The translations under genes were made by a program, and so were the position numbers. A stretch of DNA of 64,000 nucleotides, taken from contig JADFCY010000008.1 in assembly GCA_018263335.1 (NCBI GenBank), positions 1-64,000 of the forward strand, written 5' to 3'. The first letter of the stretch is position 1. Each line of letters starts with the position of its first letter. This DNA comes from Methanolinea sp. GTDB taxonomy: Archaea > Halobacteriota > Methanomicrobia > Methanomicrobiales > Methanospirillaceae. This document shows, in pieces, positions 24,671-34,598 of the stretch. The notes under the pieces are model-generated. The model saw only the letters and a program-made list of their open reading frames with translations, was not told the origin of the DNA and searched no databases.

Positions 24671-25678
24671 GTGAAAGCCACTTTTGACGGGAGGTGGGTA
24701 TGGGTTGGATCTGATGGCCGGGCACTCTACGACCAGAGCGGCTATGGCCGGCCCGAGAAGGACGGAATAAAGCTTGCGCCCGAGGAGGCGCTGTACCTCG
24801 TCCACCGGGGACGGCTCGACGTTGCAGGGCATCCTTTCGACCGGTTCCTGGCGGTCTGTGCGGAGAAGCCCAATTTCCTGCGGAGTTACCTCGTGTACCG
24901 GGATATAAGGGAGAGGGGATACGTCATACAGACCGGGCCGCACGATTTCCGTGTCTTCAGGAGGGGACAGAGGCCCGGCACGGGCCAGTCCCAGTACATG
25001 GTCCGGGTCATCTCCGAGAGAGACATGATCGACTTCTCACGCCTCGTAAGAGAGGCAACCGCCTCGCTCAACCTCAGGAAGCAGCACGTCCTCGCGGTGG
25101 TCGACGACGAGAACGAACTGACCTACTACGAGGTGAAGATGCCCACGCTCCCGCGGATTGATCATGAGGCAGCCGAAGGGAACTTCAGGGGGGAACTTGT
25201 CGGGAAGTACGCAATCGTCCGCGCTGCCGGACCCATGGCTGCAATCCCGGCCACATTCGGGATGCAGCTTGACCCGGAGCGGCTGGTGCTTGCCCCCCTC
25301 GAGATCCTCAACCTGATGCATTCCGGCCGGCTCACCCTTTACGGCAACGGCGAGCCCATAGACCCCGGGGAGTACCACCGGATGGCAGAGGAGTCTGACC
25401 CCGAGTTCCCTGTGAAGGTGGCAGTCTACGACGATCTGAGGTCCCGCGGCTTCGTCCCGAGGACCGGTTACAAGTTCGGCCACCATTTCCGCGTCTATTC
25501 AGGGAAAAAAGTCCATTCAGAGATGCTGGTCCAGGCTCTCCCGGCAGGGGCGGCCCTCCCGATGAGCGCCATCTCGAGATCCGTCCGCCTGGCTCACAGT
25601 GTGAAAAAGAAGATGTTGTTCGGATGCGAACATACACAAGGAATCCAGTATGTGGAATTTGCCCGGATAAAACTGTGA
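24671..25678 (+). CDS. endA: tRNA-splicing endonuclease
   Basis: It cuts introns out of tRNA at bulge-helix-bulge sites. At 335 residues it is the fused, two-unit type: an N-terminal half resembling a degenerate unit and a C-terminal catalytic unit. The triad lies in TGYKFGHHFRVY (Tyr, His) and SVKKKMLFG (Lys). The start is GTG 24671; the ATG at 24659 is out because its frame stops at once. It heads a run of tRNA-related genes and is followed 11 bp later by trpS. Confidence 0.93.
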   Translation: MKATFDGRWVWVGSDGRALYDQSGYGRPEKDGIKLAPEEALYLVHRGRLDVAGHPFDRFLAVCAEKPNFLRSYLVYRDIRERGYVIQTGPHDFRVFRRGQRPGTGQSQYMVRVISERDMIDFSRLVREATASLNLRKQHVLAVVDDENELTYYEVKMPTLPRIDHEAAEGNFRGELVGKYAIVRAAGPMAAIPATFGMQLDPERLVLAPLEILNLMHSGRLTLYGNGEPIDPGEYHRMAEESDPEFPVKVAVYDDLRSRGFVPRTGYKFGHHFRVYSGKKVHSEMLVQALPAGAALPMSAISRSVRLAHSVKKKMLFGCEHTQGIQYVEFARIKL

Positions 25679-25689
25679 GTAGGTAACCC

Positions 25690-26946
25690 ATGCAGGCACC
25701 TTTAAACCCCTGGTCCAGCCAGCAGTCCGACGATATCGAGAAACTTTTCACCATGTTTGGCATCGAGCCGATCGCAAGCATCGAAGGGATCCTCCCCTGC
25801 GTGCCGTCGTTCATCAGACGCGGCGTCGTGGTCGGCCACCGCGACTATCGCCAGATCGCAGAGGCAATAAGGGACAGGAGGCCCTTTCACGTCCTGACCG
25901 GGTTCATGCCCTCCGGCCACCCCCACCTCGGACACCTGATGGTGATGAAAGAGGTGGTATGGCACGTGGAGCAGGGCGGGACGGGGTATATCACCATTGC
26001 GGACAGGGAAGCCCACGCGGTGCGTGACATCCCCTGGACGAAATGCGACGAGTACGGGAGGGAGTACCTGGAGTGCCTGTATGCGCTTGGATACCGGGGG
26101 CATACCTACTTCCAGAGCAGGAACAGGCAGCTGGCGGACCTTGCGTTCGAGGCGGCGACCAGGGTGAACTTCTCGGAACTCCAGGCGATCTACGGCTTCT
26201 CGGACGAGACCGCGCTTGCCCATGCCGAGAGCGTGATCACCCAGGTTGCCGATATCCTCTACCCCCAGGTGCACAGCACCCCCGCTCCCACGATCGTTCC
26301 GGTCGGCATCGACCAGGACCCTCACATCCGGCTTACGAGGGGTGTCGCCCACAAGCTCCGGATGTTCACGGTGGAGGAGAGGGACGGGTACATCAGTGTC
26401 CGGTCCAAGAACGCCCCTTCCGCAGCCCTCGAAGAAGTGCACCGGCGGTTTGCAGGGTCCAGGAAATATGAAGGACACGTCGACATCCCCGGGGGGCGGT
26501 GCAGCGATGTCAGCGCAACGGTGCGCCAGATCGAGATCGGGCATGGAGGCTACGGGTTCTTCACGCCTTCTTCGACCTACCACCGGTTCATCCCCGGCCT
26601 CCAGGGAGGAAAGATGTCAAGCAGCGTCCCAGAGAGCACCATCACATTCACGGAGCCCGACAACGTGGTGAGAAAGAAGGTGATGGCCGCGCTCACCGGC
26701 GGCCGGCCGACGCTCGCAGAGCAGAAGGAGCAGGGCGGCGAGCCGGACCGCTGCCCCCTCTTCCTGTTGAACCTCTTCCACATGGTAAATGACGATGGAG
26801 AGCTCGCCGAACTACGCAGGCGCTGCCTCGAGGGTGAGATGATGTGCGGGCAGTGCAAGAAGGAGACCGCAGAACGGGTGCTGGCCTTTGTCCGGGACTT
26901 CCGCGAGAGGATGGAGGCAGTGGCGCACCTCGTGAAGGTGGAGTGA
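25690..26946 (+). CDS. trpS: Tryptophan--tRNA ligase
   Basis: A class I synthetase of 418 residues, the archaeal long form. It has the HIGH-like signature PSGHPHLGHLM, FVGIDQDPH-like text VGIDQDPHIRLTRG, and the KMSKS-like GGKMSSSVPES. The C-terminal CGQCKKETAERV is typical of archaeal TrpRS. It lies between endA and pheS (1-bp gap), in a probable translation operon. Confidence 0.95.
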   Translation: MQAPLNPWSSQQSDDIEKLFTMFGIEPIASIEGILPCVPSFIRRGVVVGHRDYRQIAEAIRDRRPFHVLTGFMPSGHPHLGHLMVMKEVVWHVEQGGTGYITIADREAHAVRDIPWTKCDEYGREYLECLYALGYRGHTYFQSRNRQLADLAFEAATRVNFSELQAIYGFSDETALAHAESVITQVADILYPQVHSTPAPTIVPVGIDQDPHIRLTRGVAHKLRMFTVEERDGYISVRSKNAPSAALEEVHRRFAGSRKYEGHVDIPGGRCSDVSATVRQIEIGHGGYGFFTPSSTYHRFIPGLQGGKMSSSVPESTITFTEPDNVVRKKVMAALTGGRPTLAEQKEQGGEPDRCPLFLLNLFHMVNDDGELAELRRRCLEGEMMCGQCKKETAERVLAFVRDFRERMEAVAHLVKVE

Positions 26947-26947
26947 T

Positions 26948-28396
26948 ATGGACCTGTCGCTGAACGAAAAAAGGCTCTTGAAAGTCCTCGAGAAGATAAA
27001 GAAAGGAGATCCGGCTACCCTTGCCGCCCAAATGGACACGACGGCCGAGTCGGTGATCCAGTTTGCCCTGCTGCTGGAAGGCCGGGGTCTTGCCAGGGTG
27101 GAGAAGAAGGTCGATACCACCTATCACCTCACGGAAGAGGGAGCAAGGTATGCAAGGGAAGGCCTGCCCGAGCGCCAGATGCTGAATAGTTTCAAAGACC
27201 GCATCCCCATCTCCGACCTCACAACGCACCCCCTCTCCCGGGTCGGGATGGGCCAGATGCGAAAGAAAGGATGGGTGGCGATCCGCGACGGGATGGTGGA
27301 GAAGACCGGGAGGGATGCACCCGGGGAGGACGAGATCGCCCTCGCCGATCTCTCGCGGGGGGGCGAGGGAATCGCCCTGCTCCTGAAGAGGGGGCTCATC
27401 TGCGAGAACCAGGTGACGGTCTACCTGATCACCGTCACGCCCGAAGGGGAGGCCCTTGCAGCGAAGGGACTGGATCTCGTGGAGGAGGTGGGGACCCTCA
27501 CGCGCGAGCAGATCACAGGCGGCGCCTGGAAGGACCTTCGCCTCAGGCGCTACAGCCTGGAGACCCTGCCAAGGAAGATCTACCCCGGGAAAGTCCACCC
27601 GTACCAGAGACTCCTTGACGAGATGCGGCAGATCCTCCTCGAGATGGGGTTTGCAGAGATTTACGGCGGACTGGTGCAGAGTTCGTTCTGGAACTTCGAT
27701 GCCCTCTTCCAGCCCCAGGACCACCCTGCCCGCGAGATGCAGGACACCTTCTTCCTGAAAGAGCACGTCCCGGTCCCCCGGGGGTATGAGAAAGTGAGAG
27801 ATATGCACCTCCACGGCGGCACCACCTCGTCGACGGGATGGGGGGGCCACTGGAGCCGGGAGAAGGCAGAGCAGTGCGTGCTTCGCACCCACACGACAAG
27901 CCTCTCCATCCAGCACCTCGTCGCTCACCCGGAGCCCCCTGTCAAGGTCTTCTGCATCGGCCGGGTCTACAGGAGGGAGTCCATCGACTCCACGCACCTG
28001 GCAGAATTCGAGCAGCTGGAGGGGATCGTCATGGACCGGGACGTCACGTTTCGCCATCTCCTCGGGTTCCTGAAGGAGTTTTACGGGCGCATGGGCTTTC
28101 TGGACGTGAGGTTTCGGCCCGGGTACTTCCCCTACACCGAGCCTTCCGTCGAACCCGAGGTCTACGTCGACGGGCTTGGCTGGGTAGAGATGGGGGGCGC
28201 CGGAATCTTCAGGGAGGAGGTGCGTGCCCCGTGGGGGGTCTCCCATCCCGTGCTGGCATGGGGCCTCGGCGTCAGCCGGGTCGCGATGCTGCGCCTTGGG
28301 TTAAAAGACCTCCGGCAACTCTACCGGACCGACATCGACCTTGTGAGGGAGACGCCCTCCTGGCGGCAGACCAGTGAGATCCGGGGGGGACAGTGA
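26948..28396 (+). CDS. pheS: Phenylalanine--tRNA ligase alpha subunit
   Basis: The class II catalytic subunit, 482 residues, in archaeal/eukaryal form with N-terminal winged-helix repeats (residues 1-200). The catalytic core has [19 protein letters not shown] (motif 1), [14 protein letters not shown] and FEQLEG (motif 2), and [12 protein letters not shown] (motif 3). It is followed by pheT one base later. Confidence 0.95.
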   Translation: MDLSLNEKRLLKVLEKIKKGDPATLAAQMDTTAESVIQFALLLEGRGLARVEKKVDTTYHLTEEGARYAREGLPERQMLNSFKDRIPISDLTTHPLSRVGMGQMRKKGWVAIRDGMVEKTGRDAPGEDEIALADLSRGGEGIALLLKRGLICENQVTVYLITVTPEGEALAAKGLDLVEEVGTLTREQITGGAWKDLRLRRYSLETLPRKIYPGKVHPYQRLLDEMRQILLEMGFAEIYGGLVQSSFWNFDALFQPQDHPAREMQDTFFLKEHVPVPRGYEKVRDMHLHGGTTSSTGWGGHWSREKAEQCVLRTHTTSLSIQHLVAHPEPPVKVFCIGRVYRRESIDSTHLAEFEQLEGIVMDRDVTFRHLLGFLKEFYGRMGFLDVRFRPGYFPYTEPSVEPEVYVDGLGWVEMGGAGIFREEVRAPWGVSHPVLAWGLGVSRVAMLRLGLKDLRQLYRTDIDLVRETPSWRQTSEIRGGQ

Positions 28397-28397
28397 G

Positions 28398-30038
28398 ATG
28401 GCAGTGATCACTCTTCACTACCGTTACCTGGAGAGGCTGGTGGGATGCGACAGGGCAACGATCCTCGAACGCCTTCCCATGATAGGCTCTGACATCGAAC
28501 GCATAGACGAGGACCACGTCGACGTGGAGTTCTTCCCTTCCCGCCCGGACCTCTTCTCGGTGGAGGGGGTTGCGAGGGCAATGAGGGGCTTCCTCGGCCT
28601 TGAGACGGGGCTCCCCGAGTACAGGGTCACACCGTCCGGTATCAGCTTCTCGGTCGACCCTGGGCTGGCCTCGATACGCCCGTACCTGGGGACCGCGGTG
28701 ATCAGGGGGATCACGCTCGACGAGGAGTCGATACTCTCGCTCATGGGCCTCCAGGAGGCGCTTCACTGGGCTCTGGGCCGCGGCAGGAGCAAGGTCGCAA
28801 TCGGGATCCATGACCTCGACCGCGTGACGCCGCCGTTTCGTTACATTGCCGAGGAGCGCACGAGGGCATTCGTGCCGCTGGACTACGACCGTGAGATGAC
28901 CATGGAAGAGATCCTGGATGAGCACCCCAAGGGGCGTGCGTATGCCGCGATTGTCCGGGACTTCCCAAGGTTCCCCCTCATCGTGGACGCCTGCAACCAG
29001 GTCCTCTCGTTCCCCCCCATCATCAACGGAGAGCTGACCCGCGTGACCGCAGATTCGAGAAACCTCCTCCTTGATACGACGGGCACCGATGAACGGGCCG
29101 TCATGACCGCCGTCAACATCATCTGCACCGCGCTTGCCGATGCCGGGGGGAGGATCGAGAGCGTTCTCGTCTCCGGCTCCCACGTCCCGACCCTTGCCCC
29201 GTCCACCCGGGTGGTGAGCGCCCGCGAGTGCAGCGCCCTCCTCGGCGTCGAATTCACCCCCACCGAACTCTCCCTCCTCCTGCAGAGGATGCGGTTCGCC
29301 GCGGAACCGGCGGGGGATGACGGGATCAGGGTCACGGTACCCTGTTATCGGGCAGACATCATGCACGACTGGGATATCTTCGAGGATGCGGCCATCGCGT
29401 ACGGGTACGAGAACTTTGGGGCCGAACTTCCCCCCACTTTCACGATTGGGCAGGCACACCCTGTCATGGCCATCGCGTCGACGGTCCGCTCGCTCGGCAC
29501 GGGCCTTGGGTACCAGGAAGTGATCCCGTTCACGCTGACCAGTGAGAGGGTGATGTACCAGAAGATGCAGCGCCCTTATGCACAAGAGACCCTCGGGGTC
29601 CTTCATCCCATCAGCGAAGAGAACACCATCGTGCGGACCGCGATACTGCCGCTCCTCATCGAGATGCTCCAGTTCAACCGGCACCGCGAACTCCCGCAGC
29701 GGCTCTTTGCCGTGGGAGACGTGGTCGAGGGCCTCGAAACCTTCCAGAAATCTGCATTTGTCTCGCTCCACCCTGCCGCTGACTTCTCCGAGGCCTACGC
29801 GGTGGCAGATGCCCTCTGCAGGGAATTGTCCATTCCCTATACCGCAGAGGAGTCAGGGGACCCCGCTTTCATCCAGGGGAGGAGGGGGCGCCTCGTGGCG
29901 AATGGCTGCACGGTCGGGACCTTCGGGGAGATCCACCCTGCAGTGCTGAATGCATTCGAACTCGAGCACCCTGTTGCAGCGGTGGAGATCGACCTCAGAG
30001 CCGTACCGGGATACCCCTCCGGGCAAGGTACTCCTTGA
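28398..30038 (+). CDS. pheT: Phenylalanine--tRNA ligase beta subunit
   Basis: A 546-residue partner of PheS with the archaeal short architecture: B3/B4 editing domain (about 90-260), B5 domain and the inactive catalytic-like fold, and no EMAP-type N-terminal domain. The C-terminal [25 protein letters not shown] is typical. I start at ATG 28398 ([12 protein letters not shown]). The 3' end overlaps the 3' end of convergent hisF by 44 bp. Confidence 0.95.
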   Translation: MAVITLHYRYLERLVGCDRATILERLPMIGSDIERIDEDHVDVEFFPSRPDLFSVEGVARAMRGFLGLETGLPEYRVTPSGISFSVDPGLASIRPYLGTAVIRGITLDEESILSLMGLQEALHWALGRGRSKVAIGIHDLDRVTPPFRYIAEERTRAFVPLDYDREMTMEEILDEHPKGRAYAAIVRDFPRFPLIVDACNQVLSFPPIINGELTRVTADSRNLLLDTTGTDERAVMTAVNIICTALADAGGRIESVLVSGSHVPTLAPSTRVVSARECSALLGVEFTPTELSLLLQRMRFAAEPAGDDGIRVTVPCYRADIMHDWDIFEDAAIAYGYENFGAELPPTFTIGQAHPVMAIASTVRSLGTGLGYQEVIPFTLTSERVMYQKMQRPYAQETLGVLHPISEENTIVRTAILPLLIEMLQFNRHRELPQRLFAVGDVVEGLETFQKSAFVSLHPAADFSEAYAVADALCRELSIPYTAEESGDPAFIQGRRGRLVANGCTVGTFGEIHPAVLNAFELEHPVAAVEIDLRAVPGYPSGQGTP

Positions 30039-30801
30039 CCTGGCGGACGGTCATCTCCCCGTAGTGAAATACGCTTGCGGCAAGGCACGCGTCCGCTTTC
30101 CCACTGACGAACCCTTCGTAGAAGTGCTCGAGCGTGCCGACCCCTCCGCTGGCGATGACCGGTATCCCCACCGCATCGGAGATCGCCGCGGTGATGGGGA
30201 TATCGAACCCGTTCTTCGTCCCATCCGTCTCCATGCTGGTGAGGAGGATCTCGCCTGCCCCGCGCTCCTCGGCTTCCCTGGCCCAGGTGACGGCATCGAT
30301 CCCGGTGGGCTTGCTCCCCCCGTAGATCACCACCTCGTACCAGCAGGTCCTGCCGTCGGGCAGTGCCACCGGGGTGGCATCGGGGTTTGCCGTAAAGTTC
30401 CTCCTCACGTCCTCTGCAAGGACGATGCACTGGGTGCCGAACTTCTCGGCCCCCCTGGAGAGGAGGGAGGGGTCATGCACGGCGCTCGTATTGATGCTCA
30501 CCTTGTCGGCCCCGGCACGGAGGATCTGCTGGATGTCCTCGACCGAGCGGATACCCCCTCCGACGGTAAGGGGAAGGAAGAGCTGGTCCGCGGCCCGCTC
30601 GATCACCTCGATGATGGTCCCGCGCTGCTCTTTCGATGCGGTGATGTCAAGGAACACCACCTCGTCTGCGCCCTGCTCGTTGTACCGCTGGGCGAGCTCC
30701 ACCGGGTCTCCCGCGTCCCGGAGCTCCAGGAAGTGGGTCCCCTTCACTACCCTCCCGCCCTTCAGGTCAAGGCAGGGGATGATGCGACGGGTAAGCGTCA
30801 T
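29995..30801 (-). CDS. hisF: Imidazole glycerol phosphate synthase, cyclase subunit
   Basis: HisF closes the imidazole ring in histidine synthesis, using ammonia from HisH. The 268-residue TIM barrel has [16 protein letters not shown] at the N terminus, [19 protein letters not shown], the catalytic Asp in [14 protein letters not shown], and [11 protein letters not shown]. No other his gene is in the window. Its tail overlaps pheT on the other strand. Confidence 0.96.
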   Translation of the reverse strand: MTLTRRIIPCLDLKGGRVVKGTHFLELRDAGDPVELAQRYNEQGADEVVFLDITASKEQRGTIIEVIERAADQLFLPLTVGGGIRSVEDIQQILRAGADKVSINTSAVHDPSLLSRGAEKFGTQCIVLAEDVRRNFTANPDATPVALPDGRTCWYEVVIYGGSKPTGIDAVTWAREAEERGAGEILLTSMETDGTKNGFDIPITAAISDAVGIPVIASGGVGTLEHFYEGFVSGKADACLAASVFHYGEMTVRQVKEYLARRGIPVRL

Positions 30802-30938
30802 AGGGAGAGTGTGGGTGGGGAGGGATTATCAGGGTTATGACACGCACCACCCGGGGTTTTATCACTCTTGCAGGGGGAATTTCTTAAAGAGAAATGCCGG
30901 GGCGGGAGAGTGATTTTCCCCGGCGGGATCACGAGTCC

Positions 30939-32165
30939 ATGGAGACCGGAGAGAAGAAGATGACATGGGCCCGGCAGTTCATGCCGGTGCTTGCATCCAT
31001 ACGCGAGGAGTTCACCCGGGAACTTCCGTTCCGCGGGATGCGAATAGGGATGGCCCTTCACGTCGAGGCAAAGACCGCATGCCTCGTGGAGGCTCTGGCC
31101 GCCGGAGGCGCAGAGGTATACATCACCGGCTGCAACCCGCTCAGCACGCAGGACGACGTCGCGGATGCGCTCGGGCAGGTTGGGGGCGTGCACTGCTACG
31201 CGAAGCGCGGTGCAACGACAGAGGAATACTACGCGGCCATTGACCGGGTGCTGGATGCGAGGCCCCAGGTGACCATTGACGACGGCATGGACCTCATCCA
31301 CCGGCTCCATACCACGAGGACGGACCTCATCCCCGGTGTCATCGGGGGGTGCGAGGAGACCACGACGGGAGTGCACCGGCTCCGCGCAATGGCGAGGGAA
31401 GAGAAGCTCCGGTTCCCGGTCATCGCGGTGAATGACACCCCCATGAAACGGTTCTTTGACAACGTCCATGGAACGGGGGAGAGCGCGCTCGCGGCGATCA
31501 TGCTCACCACAAACATGCTGATTGCCGGCAAAGCCGTGGTGGTCGCAGGGTACGGGTTCTGCGGGAGGGGGCTTGCGAAAAAGCTCCACGGGCTCGGGGC
31601 CCGGGTCATCGTCACCGAGGTTGACCCACGCCGGGCGCTGGAGGCCTACATGGACGGCTTCCTTGTCATGCCCATGGATGCGGCCGCAGAGGCGGGGGAG
31701 CTGTTCATCACCACCACCGGGAACACCTCGGTGATCACCTCCCGGCACTTCCGGAAGATGCGGCCGGGGGCAGTCCTTGCAAATGCCGGGCATTTCAACG
31801 TCGAGATCGATGTGAAGTGGCTGGAGTCACACGCAAAAGCGGTGACAAGGCGTGACGGGATCGACACGTACCACCTGGATGGAAAAGACATCCACGTGCT
31901 CGCGGAAGGCCGCCTGGTGAACCTGGCAATCCCCAAGGGGATGGGCCACCCCATCGAGGTCATGGACCTGAGTTTCGCCCTGCAGGCCCTCTGTGCCCGC
32001 CACATTGTCCTCAACGGAAAGAAGATGCCTCCGGGGGTCTACGAAGTCCCGGGAGAGATCGATTCCCAGGTTGCAACAAAGAAACTCACCTCACTTGGCC
32101 TCGCCATCGACGAACTGACGAAAGAACAGAAGGATTACCTCTCGGGCTGGGAGACCGGCACCTGA
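30939..32165 (+). CDS. ahcY: Adenosylhomocysteinase family (possible S-inosylhomocysteine hydrolase)
   Basis: The 408-residue enzyme hydrolyses the SAM by-product. Motifs: MPVLASIREEF, CNPLSTQDDVADAL, VIGGCEETTTGVHRL, the NAD site VVVAGYGFCGRGLA, and HPIEVMDLSFALQA. In Methanocaldococcus the homologue was shown to prefer S-inosylhomocysteine, after deamination by DadD, so the true substrate here may be that. I start at ATG 30939, giving an N terminus like methanococcal AhcY; ATG 30894 and ATG 30960 are possible. A box A candidate TTTTATC lies at 30857-30863. Confidence 0.9.
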   Translation: METGEKKMTWARQFMPVLASIREEFTRELPFRGMRIGMALHVEAKTACLVEALAAGGAEVYITGCNPLSTQDDVADALGQVGGVHCYAKRGATTEEYYAAIDRVLDARPQVTIDDGMDLIHRLHTTRTDLIPGVIGGCEETTTGVHRLRAMAREEKLRFPVIAVNDTPMKRFFDNVHGTGESALAAIMLTTNMLIAGKAVVVAGYGFCGRGLAKKLHGLGARVIVTEVDPRRALEAYMDGFLVMPMDAAAEAGELFITTTGNTSVITSRHFRKMRPGAVLANAGHFNVEIDVKWLESHAKAVTRRDGIDTYHLDGKDIHVLAEGRLVNLAIPKGMGHPIEVMDLSFALQALCARHIVLNGKKMPPGVYEVPGEIDSQVATKKLTSLGLAIDELTKEQKDYLSGWETGT

Positions 32166-33016
32166 TCCTCCTGCCTCTCCCCCGTGAGTGCCGCGCGGGC
32201 ACAAAAGAGGTATTCCTGAGCGTAGCCGGCATACATGCCATAGTGAGACCTCCCGAACCTGCTGCACTGGTCATAGGTGCGAAGGGACTCCCCTCCTGGA
32301 TACCTGGTCCGGAGGATGCGCTGGATCCAGACGTCGACAGGGAATGCCTCTTTTTTCCCGAATGCAAAGAGGAGGACGCAGTCAGCGACTTTCCTCCCCA
32401 CTCCCTTGAGACGCATCAGATCTCTTCTCGCGTCCTCGTAACAGAGCCCGGCGATCCGCCCTTCCCAGCCGCGGTCTTCTGCGATCGCCTTTGCAGTCTC
32501 CTTCAGGTAAGGAGCCCGGTATCCCAGGCGGCATTCGGCAATGCGGCATGGATCGCTGGAAGCGATCGCCTCTGCCGTCGGGAACGTGTAAAATTCACCA
32601 CGGTCTCCGGTGACATGTTCCCCGAAGCAGCGGCAGAGAAGGGATATCCGCCGCCTGATCCCCGGTATATTGGCATAAGTGGCGATGATGTAGGACGCAA
32701 GGCACTCCCAGGCCGGCTGCCGGACGATGCGGAGGCCGCGGGACATAGATATGGCGGCATGAACGAGAGGGTCCCTGTCAATGGAGGAGATGATGCCGGG
32801 CAGGTCCTCGTCGAGCTGGAAATAGGCCCGGATGAACTGCGTGTCTGCCCCCTCGAAGATGAGCGAGCAGCCCTGCTGGCTGATTCGGATAAGGGAATCT
32901 CCGACGATCCCGTTCCACGCTCCCGTTTCGTCCCGCTCCCACCGGAAGACCTGGCCGCAGGAGAGAGTCAGGTCAAGGTCAAACGGCTGATCGGATCGAA
33001 GCCTGAATGCCGGCAC
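32135..33016 (-). CDS. ogg: 8-oxoguanine DNA glycosylase, OGG1 type
   Basis: A HhH-GPD glycosylase of 293 residues that removes 8-oxoguanine from DNA. The N-terminal OGG domain has LTLSCGQVFRW. The helix-hairpin-helix is LKGVGRKVADCVLLFAFGK, with the catalytic Lys in GRKVADC, and the catalytic Asp is in FPVDVWIQR. Its 3' end overlaps that of ahcY by 31 bp on the other strand. A stand-alone repair gene. Confidence 0.92.
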   Translation of the reverse strand: MPAFRLRSDQPFDLDLTLSCGQVFRWERDETGAWNGIVGDSLIRISQQGCSLIFEGADTQFIRAYFQLDEDLPGIISSIDRDPLVHAAISMSRGLRIVRQPAWECLASYIIATYANIPGIRRRISLLCRCFGEHVTGDRGEFYTFPTAEAIASSDPCRIAECRLGYRAPYLKETAKAIAEDRGWEGRIAGLCYEDARRDLMRLKGVGRKVADCVLLFAFGKKEAFPVDVWIQRILRTRYPGGESLRTYDQCSRFGRSHYGMYAGYAQEYLFCARAALTGERQEDQVPVSQPER

Positions 33017-33221
33017 GTGTGATCACCATGATGCAACTCTCATCTGGTTTTCGCCTTCTAAATGGTGGCGGTTGAGGTAGCTGCGAGGAATGGGGGTACG
33101 CCCGATGGGAATGGAAAAACTCCGGCCATCTCCCGTGATTACAATCGCCCGGATACCCCGCGCGGCTGGGACCAGAGTCCAGGAGAACTAGAAGGCCCCC
33201 TGCCACACTCTTTCACCCCGC

Positions 33222-33243
33222 AAACCGCAGGGTTTTTTACATA
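33222..33243 (+). promoter_or_regulatory. Hairpin/T-run merging with a box A
   Basis: AAACC (33222-33226) and GGTTT (33231-33235) form a short hairpin followed by T residues. The same T-run continues as TTTTTTACATAC, a possible box A whose expected initiation site coincides with ATG 33264. It could end stray upstream transcription and start a leaderless mRNA. Confidence 0.35.
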
Positions 33244-33263
33244 CAGTCCCTCATCTCTTGCCT

Positions 33264-33590
33264 ATGGAATTGAACGAAGTTCTGCGGGCATTTCTCGAGG
33301 GTGGAGAAGACTGGGAGCGGAAGAATACCTCGGTGAAGGGGGTCTCTCTCATCAAGCTCCCAGGCACCAAGTCAAGGGCGCCTTCGCTTGCAATCGAGAT
33401 CAACCCGGTCAACGAGAAGGGCGCACCCATGAAGAAGAAGGGTGTGATGATCATGAGCGCCGTCGAACTCTCGGCGTTCCGCGAGATCTTCTCCAATCCA
33501 AAAGTCGATGGCCTGATCAGGAGCATCGAGGAGATAACCCCTGGGAAGAAAGGCCAGAAGAGTGGTCCTGAAGATATCCTGGAGATATGA
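33264..33590 (+). CDS. Small conserved protein of unknown function
   Basis: A 108-residue acidic/basic mixed protein starting MELNEVLRAFLEGG. I do not recognise the family by name. It has a KGVSLIKLP strand, a central KKKGVMIMSAVELSAFREIF helix and a charged tail; no Cys and no membrane segment. The layout suggests a small single-domain fold. It may be leaderless, given the box A spacing. A TTG six bases upstream is less likely as start. Confidence 0.65.
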   Translation: MELNEVLRAFLEGGEDWERKNTSVKGVSLIKLPGTKSRAPSLAIEINPVNEKGAPMKKKGVMIMSAVELSAFREIFSNPKVDGLIRSIEEITPGKKGQKSGPEDILEI

Positions 33591-33786
33591 CCGAATCGAT
33601 GGATTGATTCCCACAGGGATGGTCCACCCCCCCGCATCCCTGGCAGCCATGAGGGAAGACGGCTCCCTGCCCCAAAAGTTCCCAGGCAGGATGCAGGCTC
33701 TCCCCCCGCGTTCCCTTGCTCTCACCGCCCGGCGGGGATAAGGATTTATTTTCCCGGTGAGATGTAAGAGAGAGGCAGTTTTTTTT

Positions 33787-34290
33787 ATGAGGCAGTGTTC
33801 GCAGGCGAAGACCCTGCCGCAGAAAAAGAAGGGAAAAGATCCCCTGTATGGGCTCTGGCCACTGTGCATTCTCTGTGCACTCCTCCTTTTTGCAGGGTGC
33901 ACCGAAGACGCCGGCCCGCCTGGTGAGAAGCCGGAGCCTCCCGGCGTCCTGATCGAATATTCCAGGAGTGGCGGTATCGCCGGGGTCATGGATTACGCAG
34001 TCGTCTTCAGTGACGGGTGGGTGGTGTACAACTCCACTTACCATGGGACGGGAGGGTTCACCCTTGGAGCCGCGGACATGGACCTCCTCCGGGGCCTGAT
34101 ACGCGATGCCGATATCCCGGGTCTCGAGGACAACTATCCCGCACCAGTGCCGGGAGCTGATTATTACGCATACAGGATTATCGTCGGAAACAGGACGATT
34201 TCCACGGAGACCACGGGTATCCCCCCGCCACTGGTTCCGGTCATCACCACCATGGACGAACTCATCTCCAGGCACGGGGCGTCTTCCTGA
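33787..34290 (+). CDS. Putative lipoprotein
   Basis: A 167-residue protein with a basic head, a hydrophobic stretch LWPLCILCALLLFAG and a Cys right after it (FAGC), as in a lipobox, then an acidic/proline-rich linker. The soluble domain (about 45-165) has DYAVVFSDGWVVYNSTY and a YAYRIIVGNRTIST segment, likely beta-rich. It is probably anchored on the outside of the membrane. I start at ATG 33787; an upstream in-frame ATG at 33757 is possible. A box A-like GATTTATTTTC lies at about 33741-33751. Function unknown. Confidence 0.65.
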   Translation: MRQCSQAKTLPQKKKGKDPLYGLWPLCILCALLLFAGCTEDAGPPGEKPEPPGVLIEYSRSGGIAGVMDYAVVFSDGWVVYNSTYHGTGGFTLGAADMDLLRGLIRDADIPGLEDNYPAPVPGADYYAYRIIVGNRTISTETTGIPPPLVPVITTMDELISRHGASS

Positions 34291-34314
34291 TCGATCGAAT
34301 CCTTCCGCGACCCG

Positions 34315-34506
34315 CTAGAGTTCCATGACCCAGCGGGCATCGTACCGTGTCCCGCATTCGGGGCAGATCAGGACAACCCTGAAGTGGGGATGCCCGGCCG
34401 CGATACGGTGGAGCGAGGTGTGAAACCCGCGGTCGTACCCGCAGGTTCGGCACTGGCGGAATTCATCGGCAATTGCCACATGGTGAATCTCTTCCGATAC
34501 TGGCAT
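34315..34506 (-). CDS. Small zinc-ribbon protein
   Basis: A 63-residue protein starting MPVSEEIHHVAIADEF, with CRTCG and CPECG pairs about 30 residues apart, as in a zinc ribbon. The reading frame continues upstream to 34602, but the extra part has low-complexity character and overlaps nifB, so I use ATG 34506. Probably a nucleic-acid or protein-binding adaptor. It is 92 bp downstream of nifB on the same strand. Confidence 0.6.
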   Translation of the reverse strand: MPVSEEIHHVAIADEFRQCRTCGYDRGFHTSLHRIAAGHPHFRVVLICPECGTRYDARWVMEL

Positions 34507-34598
34507 AACCCGTTCTTCTGCGGGGGAAGAGAAAAAGGGATGTGGAGGTGAGATGCGGCGCCGAACGAAAAAGGGAGAGAGAGAAGGAGTATCTCCGT

